Assembly: GCF_012933465.1 (NCBI RefSeq)
Contig: NZ_JABBND010000001.1
Span: 620,001 to 684,000, forward strand
Source of the DNA: Actinomycetospora sp. TBRC 11914
GTDB lineage: Bacteria > Actinomycetota > Actinomycetes > Mycobacteriales > Pseudonocardiaceae
Length of the DNA stretch: 64,000 bases
Reading direction: 5' to 3'
A program made the translations under genes and the position numbers. Position 1 is the stretch's first letter; the number at the start of each line of letters is the position of its first letter. The notes beneath the pieces are model-generated. The model ran no database searches. It was not told where the DNA came from and saw nothing but the letters and a program-made list of their open reading frames with translations. Below, piece after piece: positions 48,508 through 56,646 of this stretch.

Positions 48508-49374
48508 TCAGGCCTGGGCGACCTCACGGTCGCGCGGCACGGCGGAGTCGGGGGTCGTGGTGGCCTCGGACGACGACGGCCGTTCCCCGCGGGCGACGTA
48601 GCCGTACGCGGCGCCGAGCAGCGCGCCGCCGACGAGGTTGCCGAGACCGACCCAGAGCATGTTCCAGGCGAAGACCCCGACGGTGACGCCCGGCGCCCCG
48701 GAGAACAGGCCCAGCGCGAGGATCGTCATGTTGGCGACGACGTGGTCGAAGCCGGTGGTGATGAACGCGAGCAGCGCCCAGAAGAGCACGACGAGCTTGG
48801 CGCCGTCGGAGCGGGTGCGGGCGGCCATCCAGACGCCGAGGCAGACGAGCAGGTTGCACAGCACACCGCGGAAGAACATGGTGCCGGCGCCCTCGGTCGC
48901 CTTCGACTTCGCCGTCGAGAACAGGAAGTTCAGCATGGCCGGCTGCTGGCCCGGGTTCGCGATCTTGAGGACGCCGGACGCCTCGACGAGCAGCGAGAAG
49001 AGCAGCCCGCCGACGAGGTTGCCGACGAACGAGAACACGATCACCGCGACGACGGCGCCGACCCCGGTGCGCTTGGCCCGGTCGAACAGGCCGATGACCA
49101 TCGTCATCATGTTGCCGGTGGTCAGCTCGCCGCCGGCGAACACCACGAGGGTCAGCGCGATCCCGAAGACGAGGCCCTGCACGAGCTTCGTGAAGGGACT
49201 GTTGGCGGCGTTGAGCGGGCCCGCGGCGGCCAGCATCAGGCAGACCGCGACCCCGATGTAGGCCCCGGCGAGCGCGGCGCTCACCAGGTAGGAGCCGGGC
49301 GAGCGACTGGCGCGGGTCTTGGTGACGGCGACCTCGGCCTGCTCGTCGATGGCTTCGGGGACGGGGATGGGCAT
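48508..49374 (-). CDS. Formate/nitrite channel (FNT family)
   Basis: A 288-residue membrane protein with six hydrophobic segments. SAALAGAYIGVAVCLMLAAA is helix 1, FAGGELTTGNMMTMVIGL the family signature after helix 2, RGVLCNLLVCLGVWMAARTR the C-N-x-L-V-C-L motif of helix 4, and FDHVVANMTILALGLFSG contains the pore His. FNT channels carry formate, nitrite or hydrosulfide. Given the nitrite genes in this window, nitrite is likely but not proven. GGAGAGG precedes the ATG. The C-terminal tail is hydrophilic and Ser/Thr-rich. Confidence 0.9.
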   Translation of the reverse strand: MPIPVPEAIDEQAEVAVTKTRASRSPGSYLVSAALAGAYIGVAVCLMLAAAGPLNAANSPFTKLVQGLVFGIALTLVVFAGGELTTGNMMTMVIGLFDRAKRTGVGAVVAVIVFSFVGNLVGGLLFSLLVEASGVLKIANPGQQPAMLNFLFSTAKSKATEGAGTMFFRGVLCNLLVCLGVWMAARTRSDGAKLVVLFWALLAFITTGFDHVVANMTILALGLFSGAPGVTVGVFAWNMLWVGLGNLVGGALLGAAYGYVARGERPSSSEATTTPDSAVPRDREVAQA

Positions 49375-49578
49375 GGGGACCTCTCCGGAGGGGGCAACGG
49401 CTGCGTCCGAACGAACGCTTCTGTGCGCATACCAACAGCCCATCCGACGGCGCTGGTGTGCTCGCCGTGAACGCTGCGTGAGCGCGCTGTCACCGTGAGC
49501 GCCCAACTGGGCATCGGCGGACGAACCGGACGATCTCCTTCGCTGCTAGCGTCCGTCCACCGGTGGGAGGAGGACCTC

Positions 49579-50109
49579 GTGGCGCGCCTGATCTACTCCG
49601 CCGCCGCCTCGCTGGACGGTTACCTCGCCGGCCCGGGCGGCGACATGTCCTGGCTCTCCGAGTACGCCGGCGACCCGAACCCGGCCGCCGACCGGCTCCT
49701 CGCCGACGTCGGCGCGCTGCTCGTCGGGCGACGCACCCACGACGGTGACGACCCGAACCGCGGCACCGACGCCGAGGGGGCCTTCGGCGGGCGCTACGAC
49801 GGCCCGGCGGTCGTCCTCACCCACCGCCCGCCGCCGACGGCACCGCCGGGCGTGGTGTTCGCGACCGACCTGCACGACGCGGTCGCGCTCGCCCGGGACG
49901 CCGCGGGCGAGCGCGCCGTGACGGTCCTCGGCGCCGACGTCGCGGCGCAGTGCCTCGAGGCCGGCCTGCTCGACGAGGTGCTGGTCTTCGTGGTGCCGGT
50001 GCTCCTCGGCGACGGGACTCCGCTCTTCCCGCGCCGGCCCGGCGCGGCCCGGGTCCGGTTGGAGCCGATCGCCGACGACACGCCGCACTGGTACCGCGTC
50101 GTGCGCTGA
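49579..50109 (+). CDS. DHFR/RibD C-terminal-like reductase
   Basis: A 176-residue protein of the RibD C-terminal/dihydrofolate-reductase fold. RLIYSAAASLDGYLAGPGGD is the N-terminal signature, VGALLVGRRTHDG the second strand, and LLDEVLVFVVPVLLGDGTPLFP the C-terminal signature shared by these NADPH-dependent reductases. Such stand-alone proteins are common in actinobacteria, with unknown substrate. GGGAGGAGG precedes the GTG. It is divergent from the FNT gene. Confidence 0.85.
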   Translation: MARLIYSAAASLDGYLAGPGGDMSWLSEYAGDPNPAADRLLADVGALLVGRRTHDGDDPNRGTDAEGAFGGRYDGPAVVLTHRPPPTAPPGVVFATDLHDAVALARDAAGERAVTVLGADVAAQCLEAGLLDEVLVFVVPVLLGDGTPLFPRRPGAARVRLEPIADDTPHWYRVVR

Positions 50110-50122
50110 GGACCGAGCCCTC

Positions 50123-50190
50123 TGATCAGGAGCACAGCAGACAGCCTGGTCGGCCCGAGTTCCTGCCCCACGTGCCCCTCGCGGACGAGC
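50123..50190 (+). repeat. TGATCA/CACGTGCCCC repeat, copy R5
   Basis: Starts TGATCAGGAGCACA and contains CACGTGCCCCTCGCGG. It is in direct tandem with R6 and related to the four copies at 5.4-5.9 kb. Confidence 0.65.
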
Positions 50191-50205
50191 CGGCCCCGGT
50201 CGTGT

Positions 50206-50270
50206 TGATCAGGAGCACACCAGGCAGCCGGGTCGGCCCGAGCTCCTGCCCCATGTGCCCCTCGCGGCCG
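50206..50270 (+). repeat. TGATCA/CACGTGCCCC repeat, copy R6
   Basis: Starts TGATCAGGAGCACACCAGG and contains CATGTGCCCCTCGCGG. The middle shares GGTCGGCCCGAG and TCCTGCCCCA with R5. It ends 21 bases from the stop of the large fusion gene. Confidence 0.65.
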
Positions 50271-50290
50271 AGCCCGCACGCCGGGCGGGG

Positions 50291-53200
50291 TCAGCGCCGG
50301 TGGCGGCTCGGGGTGCCGGGATCGTGCGCGACGGGACCGGCGCCGTCCCCCCGGTGGGAGCCGCGCCGATCGGGCCGGACGGCCGGGGTGGCCGGGTCGG
50401 GCTGCGAGGCGTGGCGCCCCGCCGTCGGGCCGGTCTCGGCCCCGTCGTCCTGGCCGAAGGACAGCAGCCGGTCCCGGCCGGTGGGCGCCCGCCCGACGAC
50501 GCCGGTGACCGGCTCGTCGTCGTGACGCCGCGGGGGCCGGGTGGGGGCCGGAGCGGCCGCGGCGCGCACCGCGGTGCCGGGCTGGGAGGCCGGGCCGGCG
50601 CGGCGCGCGTCGGGCACGCGGGTCGGTGGCCCCGACGGCGCGGCGCGGAACGGCGCCGACGGCACCGGACGGGCCGGCGACACCCGGCCGGGCGGCAGGG
50701 ACGGGGCGCCGGTCCGCCGCGGGGCCGGGCCCCGCCGCAACGACCGCGACGCGGCCGGGACCGGGGTGGCGCCGGCGAAGCGCGGGTCGTGCCGGAACTC
50801 CGAGGCCGGCCGCTGGGCGTTGGCCGCCGCGAGCGTGCTCTCCCGCGTCTCGGCCGGCAGCGCGAGCCCGCCGTCGCCGATGACCGGCGGCGCGGGCGCG
50901 ACACGGCGCGGGGCCCGGCGCCGCAGCGCGGGCTGGTGCGGGCCGGGGATCAGCGCCGGGCGTCGTCCGGCGGCGAGGTCCTCGACCCACCCGAGGCCGA
51001 GCGCGAGCACCGCGGTGAGCACCACCGAGGTCCCGATCAGCGCCCCGATCGAGGGCCAGCCGAGCCGGGCGTCGATCGGCTCGGCCAGCGCGATCGCGAC
51101 GTTGTGCCAGAGGTAGATGGTGACGGCGCGGGCGTTGATCACCGTGACCAGCCGGCCGAGCCCGGGGATGCGCTCGAGCCACGCCAGGCGCGGGGAGTAG
51201 CGCAGCACGAGCAGCACCGCGCCGAGCGAGACCAGCGCCTGGCCGAGCGGGATGTCGTTGAGGTCGATCCCGTCGTCGCCCGCCGGGTACGCGAACGCCC
51301 AGGCGACGCCGGCCGCGATCGCGACGGTCGCCAGCAGCACCGCCCGGCCCGCGGCGAGGCGGCGCAGGCTGCCGTCGCGGTGGGCGAACCCGAGCATCCA
51401 GCAGCCCGCGAAGACCGAGGCGTCGACCAGCGCCGTGCCGACGTCGCCGAAGTCCCGGAGCCCGCCGCCGAGCAGGGCGTCGACCCCGACGATCGCCAGC
51501 GGCACCGCCATCGCGACCACCGGCCGGCGACGCCAGGCCGCGAGCAGCAGCGGCGTGAGCAGCACCAGCCACAGATAGGTGCGGATGTACCAGAGCACGA
51601 CGGTCGCGTCGGTGGCCCAGGCGCTGCCCGGCGGGTCGAGGATCGGCAGAGCCCAGAACAGCCACTGCGGGGCGCCGGGCACCGGGTCCTCGCCGAACCC
51701 GTGCCAGACCATCACGGGGACGACGACCAGCCCGAACAGCCAGAACGGCGGCAGCAGGCGCTTGAGCCGCCGCCCGATGACGTCGACCGCCTCGGCGCGC
51801 CGCAGCGAGGCCAGCATCAGCGAGCCGCCGAGCGCGAACATCACGCCCATCGAGGGGAAGACGAAGGACAGCCAGCCCCAGCCCAGGACGTGATAGCCGA
51901 TCACGCGGACCAGCGCGATCGCCCGCAGCACGTCCAGCCAGCGGCTGCGTGACGCCGGCTCCGCGGGTTCCGGCGCGGGGGTCGGCGCCGACGACGGGGC
52001 TTTCCTGCCACTGGTTGCGGTATGAGGGGAGCACGCCGATAGGGACGCTTCGCTGGCACGGGGGGCGGCGGAAACGACGGGCGCAGGGGCAGCGGGAACG
52101 ACGGGGGCCGCCGGCTGCCCCGGCATCAGCGCCCGCAGCGCGCCGAGCCGCTGGATGCGCTGCCAGCGCACCCGGCCCCCGGTGACCGCGGACAGCAGCG
52201 AGCGCACGAGCACCGCGTACATCAGCGGCCGGTAGAGCAACTGCTGCACCGGGGCCACCCAGAGCGGCGCCAGCGGCTCGCCGTCGAGCCGGAACGCGTA
52301 GGCCGCGGCCCCGGTCTGCACGAGCAGCATCGAGCCCCAGAGCACGAGCGTCGTCGCCGGGTCGCCGAACACCAGCCCGTAGACGAAGAAGATGTCGACC
52401 AGCGGTGCGGCCAGCGGGAACAGGACCTGGAAGATCCCGATGTGGCCGAGCCCGAGCCACCCGACCCGCCGGGACGCGCCGCGCTCGCGCAGCGACCGGC
52501 GGTGCTTCCAGACCGCCTGCATCGTCCCGTAGGTCCACCGGTAGCGCTGCCGCCACAGCTGCGTGAGCGTCGTCGGGGCCTCGGTCCAGGCCAGCGCCCG
52601 CTCCTCGTAGACCACCCGCCAGCCCTCGCGGCCCAGCGCGATCGTGAGGTCGGTGTCCTCGGCGAGGGTGTCCAGCGACAGCCCGCCGACGTCGAGGACG
52701 GCCTGCTTGCGGAACGCGCCCGCCGCGCCGGGGATCGTCGTGATCGCGCCCAGCGTGTCCTGCACGCGGCGGTCGATGCCGAACCCGACGACGTACTCGA
52801 TGTGCTGCAGCCGCGGGATGAGCTCGGTGCGGTTGGCGACCTTGACGTTGCCCGCCACGGCCCCGATCTCCGGGTCCGCGAACGGCGCGACCAGCCGGGC
52901 GACGGTGTCGGGCTGGAAGACGGTGTCGCCGTCCATCATCACCACGAGGTCGTGCTTCGCCCGGGCCACGCCGGTGTTGAGCGCGATCGGCTTGCCGCTG
53001 TTGGGCTGGCGGATGACGCGGACGGCGGGCAGCCCCAGCGACTCGACGAGCTCCGCGGTCCCGTCGGTGGACCCGTCGTCGACCACCAGGATCTCCAGCG
53101 GGTGGTCGTTCGCGAGGATCGAGCGCAGCGTGGCCTCGATGTTCTCGGTCTCGTTGTAGGCCGGGACGATCACCGACACCGGCTCGCGGTGGTCGGGCCC

Positions 53201-54235
53201 CCAGCGGAACGAGGGGTCCCGACGACGGCGGGCGTGGCGGCGGGCGACGACGAGCGTCAGCACCAGGCGCAGCACGACCACGAGGCCGACGCCGACGAGC
53301 AGTCCCTCGAGGAGCCGCACGCCGCCGGTGGCGAGGTCGACCGCCGTGACCAGGCCGCCGCCGACCACCCGGTCGCGTTGCGGGGCGGGCGCGGCCGCCG
53401 GGGGCGCCCCGACCGCGGCGGTCGCCGTGGTGAAGCGGTAGCCCCGGGCCTGCAGCTCGGGGATGAGGCGGTCGAGCGCCGCGACGGTCTCGGAGCGGTC
53501 CCCGCCGGCGTCGTGGAGCAGCACCGTCGCCCCGGCGCCGTCCTTCGGGGTGGCGTTGCGGACGATCGCGTCGACACCCGGGCGCTGCCAGTCCTCGCCG
53601 TCGACGTCGGTGAACACGTTGACGTAGCCGTCGCGGCCCGAGGCGAGGATCGCGGCGTAGGCGCGGTCGTCGATCGCGTCGACGGTCGAGGAGAACGGCG
53701 GCCGGACGAGGTAGGTCGTCTCCCCCGTGGCGCCGGCGACGGCGAGCTGGGTCTCGCCGAGCTCCCGCTCGAGGCGCCAGTCGGGCACCTCGGAGAGGTC
53801 GACGTGGGTGAACGTGTGGATGCCGATCTCGCTGCCCGAGGCGCGGATCTGGCGCAGCAGCTCGGGATGGCGCACGGCGAGCGAGCCGACGACGAAGAAC
53901 GTGCCGGGGACCCGGTGCCGCGCGAGCACGGCGAGGACCTGAGGGGTCCAGGTGGGGTCGGGACCGTCGTCGAAGGTGAGCGCGACGGTGCGCGGCGGCA
54001 TCGCGGCCGAGTGCGCCGGGTCGGTGCGGCCGTCGACGAAGGTCCCGCCGTGGGCGACGTCGGGCGGGACCTGGGAGCTGTCACCCTGCTCGTGGGGGAT
54101 CGCGTCGTTGCCGATCGACGCGTTCACCAGGCCGGTGACGGCGAGGACCGTCGCGATCAGCAGCGCGAGGACCGCGGTGAGGATCCACGTGCCCCAGGAC
54201 CGCCGCGGGCGTGCCGCGTCGCGCCGTCGTGCCAC
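50291..54235 (-). CDS. Deacetylase-glycosyltransferase-acyltransferase fusion
   Basis: A 1314-residue membrane protein joining three enzymes. After a basic N-terminus and one membrane helix (17-37), residues 80-275 are a NodB polysaccharide deacetylase (LTFDDGPDP with Asp89/Asp90; HTFTH with His140 and His144). A second membrane helix (310-330) leads to a processive family-2 glycosyltransferase (VVDDGST 384-390, MMDGDT, AEDTDL, QRYRW 563-567) with further helices. From about 770 an acyltransferase-3 domain follows (RSRWLDVLRAIALVRVIGYH, ten or so helices, IYLWHNVAIAL). The last 200 residues are Pro/Arg/Ala-rich and probably disordered. It would make, N-deacetylate and acylate a surface beta-linked glycan. 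GTG start after GAGGGGGG. Confidence 0.88.
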   Translation of the reverse strand: MARRRDAARPRRSWGTWILTAVLALLIATVLAVTGLVNASIGNDAIPHEQGDSSQVPPDVAHGGTFVDGRTDPAHSAAMPPRTVALTFDDGPDPTWTPQVLAVLARHRVPGTFFVVGSLAVRHPELLRQIRASGSEIGIHTFTHVDLSEVPDWRLERELGETQLAVAGATGETTYLVRPPFSSTVDAIDDRAYAAILASGRDGYVNVFTDVDGEDWQRPGVDAIVRNATPKDGAGATVLLHDAGGDRSETVAALDRLIPELQARGYRFTTATAAVGAPPAAAPAPQRDRVVGGGLVTAVDLATGGVRLLEGLLVGVGLVVVLRLVLTLVVARRHARRRRDPSFRWGPDHREPVSVIVPAYNETENIEATLRSILANDHPLEILVVDDGSTDGTAELVESLGLPAVRVIRQPNSGKPIALNTGVARAKHDLVVMMDGDTVFQPDTVARLVAPFADPEIGAVAGNVKVANRTELIPRLQHIEYVVGFGIDRRVQDTLGAITTIPGAAGAFRKQAVLDVGGLSLDTLAEDTDLTIALGREGWRVVYEERALAWTEAPTTLTQLWRQRYRWTYGTMQAVWKHRRSLRERGASRRVGWLGLGHIGIFQVLFPLAAPLVDIFFVYGLVFGDPATTLVLWGSMLLVQTGAAAYAFRLDGEPLAPLWVAPVQQLLYRPLMYAVLVRSLLSAVTGGRVRWQRIQRLGALRALMPGQPAAPVVPAAPAPVVSAAPRASEASLSACSPHTATSGRKAPSSAPTPAPEPAEPASRSRWLDVLRAIALVRVIGYHVLGWGWLSFVFPSMGVMFALGGSLMLASLRRAEAVDVIGRRLKRLLPPFWLFGLVVVPVMVWHGFGEDPVPGAPQWLFWALPILDPPGSAWATDATVVLWYIRTYLWLVLLTPLLLAAWRRRPVVAMAVPLAIVGVDALLGGGLRDFGDVGTALVDASVFAGCWMLGFAHRDGSLRRLAAGRAVLLATVAIAAGVAWAFAYPAGDDGIDLNDIPLGQALVSLGAVLLVLRYSPRLAWLERIPGLGRLVTVINARAVTIYLWHNVAIALAEPIDARLGWPSIGALIGTSVVLTAVLALGLGWVEDLAAGRRPALIPGPHQPALRRRAPRRVAPAPPVIGDGGLALPAETRESTLAAANAQRPASEFRHDPRFAGATPVPAASRSLRRGPAPRRTGAPSLPPGRVSPARPVPSAPFRAAPSGPPTRVPDARRAGPASQPGTAVRAAAAPAPTRPPRRHDDEPVTGVVGRAPTGRDRLLSFGQDDGAETGPTAGRHASQPDPATPAVRPDRRGSHRGDGAGPVAHDPGTPSRHRR

Positions 54236-54371
54236 CAGCCCCCCTCACGGTCGTGACCGCCGCGATGGGCGATCGTGTCCTCAGTGTGACATCGGAGTCC
54301 TGAGGATCATCCGTTGGAGGGTCGTGCTTCGTTACTGTGCGTCGCGTCTCAGCGAGGTGGCCTCCGGCCTC

Positions 54372-54429
54372 GTGAGCACTAAATGCCGGTATAGCGGCAT
54401 TTAGTGCTCACGAGCGCGCAGCGCACCTA
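54372..54429. repeat. Three-hairpin palindromic element D
   Basis: A 40-base palindrome (54372-54411): GTGAGCACTAAATGCCG pairs completely with its right arm, leaving the loop GTATAG. The stem bases differ from element A at several positions, with matching changes in both arms. It is flanked by GGCC-TCC-GGCC and GCGC-GCA-GCGC and ends in the minus-strand TAG of moeZ. Its 24-base left flank and start differ from those of element A by one base. Confidence 0.85.
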
Positions 54430-55602
54430 GTACGTCGGCAGGGAGGTGTCCACCTGCTGGGCCCAGCCGGTCACGCCGCCGCCGACGTGCACGGCGTTGG
54501 AGAACCCGGCGTGCTGCAGGGCCGACAGCGCCTCGGCGGAGCGGACGCCGGACTTGCAGTACAGGATCGTCTGGCGGTCCTGCGGGATCTCCGCGAACGC
54601 CTCGCCCGAGAGGATCTTGTCCTTGGGGATGAGCTTCGCGCCCGGGATGCGGACGATCTCCCACTCGTGCGGCTCGCGGACGTCGATCAGCTCGAACTTG
54701 TCGCCCGCGTCGATCTTCTCCTTGAGCTCGGCCGGGGTGATGGTGTGCCCGGCCGCCGCGGACTGCGCCTCGTCGGAGACGGTGCCGCAGAACGCGTCGT
54801 AGTCGATGAGCTCGGTGACCTCGGTGGCGTTCGGGTCACGACGGATCCTGACCTGGCGGTACTCCATGTCCAGGGCGTCGTAGACCATGAGCCGGCCGAG
54901 CAGGGTGTCGCCGATGCCGGTGATCAGCTTGATCGCCTCGGTGACCATGATCGAGCCGATCGAGGCGCAGAGCACGCCCAGCACGCCGCCCTCGGCGCAC
55001 GACGGGACCATGCCCGGCGGCGGGGGCTCGGGGTAGAGGTGCCGGTAGTTGAGGCCCTGCCCGTTCGGGGCGTCCTCCCAGAACACCGAGACCTGGCCCT
55101 CGAAGCGGAAGATCGAGCCCCAGACGTAGGGCTTCCCGAGCAGCACCGCCGCGTCGTTCACCAGGTAGCGCGTGGCGAAGTTGTCGGTGCCGTCGAGGAT
55201 CAGGTCGTAGTCGCGGAAGATGTCCAGCGCGTTCGACGAGTCCAGCGGCGTCTCGTGGAGGTTCACGGTGACGAACGGGTTCGTCTCGGCGATCGACTCC
55301 TTGGCCGACTGCGCCTTGGACTTCCCGATGTCGGACTGCCCGTGGATGACCTGGCGCTGCAGGTTCGACTCGTCGACCACGTCGAAGTCGACGACGCCCA
55401 GGGTGCCCACGCCGGCCGCGGCCAGGTAGAGCAGGGCGGGGCTGCCGAGACCGCCGGCGCCCACCACCAGGACCTTCGCGTTCTTGAGCCGCTTCTGACC
55501 CTCCACCCCGACGTCCGGGATGATGAGGTGCCGCGAGTAGCGGGCGACCTCCTCCTTGGTCAGCTCGGCGGCTGGTTCCACCAGGGGCGGCAGGGATGCC
55601 AT
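54427..55602 (-). CDS. moeZ: MoeZ/MoeB-type adenylyltransferase with rhodanese domain
   Basis: A 391-residue E1-like enzyme fused to a rhodanese domain. LVVGAGGLGSPALLYLAAAG is the ATP-binding loop, DGTDNFATRYLVNDAAVL the adenylation motif, SCAEGGVLGVLCASIGSI the catalytic-Cys loop, and ILYCKSGVRSAEAL (from about residue 340) the rhodanese active-site loop. It activates ubiquitin-like sulfur carriers (molybdopterin, CysO) and transfers sulfur. Equivalent to Rv3206c of mycobacteria by position. The ATG at 55602 is the common family start (ASLPPLVEPAAELT); GAAGGAG lies 11 bases before it. Confidence 0.9.
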   Translation of the reverse strand: MASLPPLVEPAAELTKEEVARYSRHLIIPDVGVEGQKRLKNAKVLVVGAGGLGSPALLYLAAAGVGTLGVVDFDVVDESNLQRQVIHGQSDIGKSKAQSAKESIAETNPFVTVNLHETPLDSSNALDIFRDYDLILDGTDNFATRYLVNDAAVLLGKPYVWGSIFRFEGQVSVFWEDAPNGQGLNYRHLYPEPPPPGMVPSCAEGGVLGVLCASIGSIMVTEAIKLITGIGDTLLGRLMVYDALDMEYRQVRIRRDPNATEVTELIDYDAFCGTVSDEAQSAAAGHTITPAELKEKIDAGDKFELIDVREPHEWEIVRIPGAKLIPKDKILSGEAFAEIPQDRQTILYCKSGVRSAEALSALQHAGFSNAVHVGGGVTGWAQQVDTSLPTY

Positions 55603-55686
55603 CGCGCGTTCAGCTCCTTCGACAGACTGCTGGGGATTCAACCCCATGACGGCGACGCGTGTTCCCGTGCGCGCGGTCACGCCGGG

Positions 55687-56646
55687 TCAGCGGCGGGCCG
55701 GACCCCCGGCCGGGAAGGGCCAGGCGTTGGGCCGGCACACCTTGCCGTCGCGGGGGATCTCCACGCCCTGCGGGCTCGAGTCGGTGAGCTGGGCGAGGTA
55801 GTCGTCGGACACACCGAAGCTCTGCTGCATCATCACGGGCGCCAGGTCGCCGTTCCCGCCGCAGGGCACGTGGGGGTTCCGGAAGACGTGGCCGACCTCG
55901 TGGTTGATCGCGTACTGGCGGTAGAGGCCCAGCTGCCCCTCGAACGCGCCCGCGCCGCGGACCCACCGCGCCCCGTTGATGAGGACCCGGCCGACGTCGG
56001 ACTTCCAGCACGACGCCTCGTAGCGGATCTGGTAGCCGCACTGCGCCCGCGTCGTCAGCTGCGAGGTGAGGCTGACGCGGAAGTCCGGCACCACACCCGA
56101 CGTCGCGTCGACGCGGCGCAGCGCGATCTGCCCCGACCCCACCCAGCTGCGCGGGTCGTCGAGCGTGGCGTCGACGGCGGTCGCGAACGCCTGGTCGCCC
56201 TCGGCGAGGGTGGCGCCGTCCTCGATCTCGACGGTGTAGGTGAAGGCGCGGCCGGCGCCGACCGGCGGCGTCGTGCCGGGGACCACCCGCCAGGTGCCGC
56301 GCCCGGCGACCGGGAAGTCGCCGCCCCCCGGGAGCTCGGCGGTCGGGACGGCGGGCAGGACGGCGTCGGTCACGTCGCCGCCCGTCGGTGCCTCCCCGAC
56401 GACGGGTCCGTCCGCGGCCGGCGGCGCCTCGGCCGGGTCGTCCCCGGCCAGCACGGTGCGGGCGAGCACGAAGCCGGTGAGCACCAGCAGGACGACGGCG
56501 AGGGCCGCGAGCGGGAGGCGCCGGTCGCGGCGGCGGGCGGGCCCGGCGTCGTCGTCGGGCGGGCGCGGGTCCCACGAGGCCACGAGCGGCTCACCCCGGT
56601 GGCGCGCTCCCGCGCGGGGGCGGCGCGATCCGCCCGAATCGGTCAC
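55687..56646 (-). CDS. DUF3152 exported protein with zinc-protease motif
   Basis: A 319-residue protein with an Arg-rich cytosolic N-terminus, one membrane anchor (LPLAALAVVLLVLTGFVLAR, near residues 44-63), a Pro-rich linker and a folded extracellular part. The latter contains NHEVGHVFRNPHVPC, an exact H-E-x2-H-x5-H metzincin-type zinc-binding motif, followed by PVMMQQ, where a Met-turn would be expected. Several cysteines could form disulfides. DUF3152 proteins have no established function; a secreted metallopeptidase is a reasonable inference. The GTG overlaps the stop of the upstream hydrolase gene; it lies 84 bases before moeZ. Confidence 0.8.
   Translation of the reverse strand: MTDSGGSRRPRAGARHRGEPLVASWDPRPPDDDAGPARRRDRRLPLAALAVVLLVLTGFVLARTVLAGDDPAEAPPAADGPVVGEAPTGGDVTDAVLPAVPTAELPGGGDFPVAGRGTWRVVPGTTPPVGAGRAFTYTVEIEDGATLAEGDQAFATAVDATLDDPRSWVGSGQIALRRVDATSGVVPDFRVSLTSQLTTRAQCGYQIRYEASCWKSDVGRVLINGARWVRGAGAFEGQLGLYRQYAINHEVGHVFRNPHVPCGGNGDLAPVMMQQSFGVSDDYLAQLTDSSPQGVEIPRDGKVCRPNAWPFPAGGPARR

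Noticed and set aside
50123-50270. R5/R6 repeats as an intrinsic terminator pair
   Set aside because: The copies lack long inverted arms, and the same unit occurs in tandem far from gene ends at 5.4-5.9 kb, so a repeat family is a better description.
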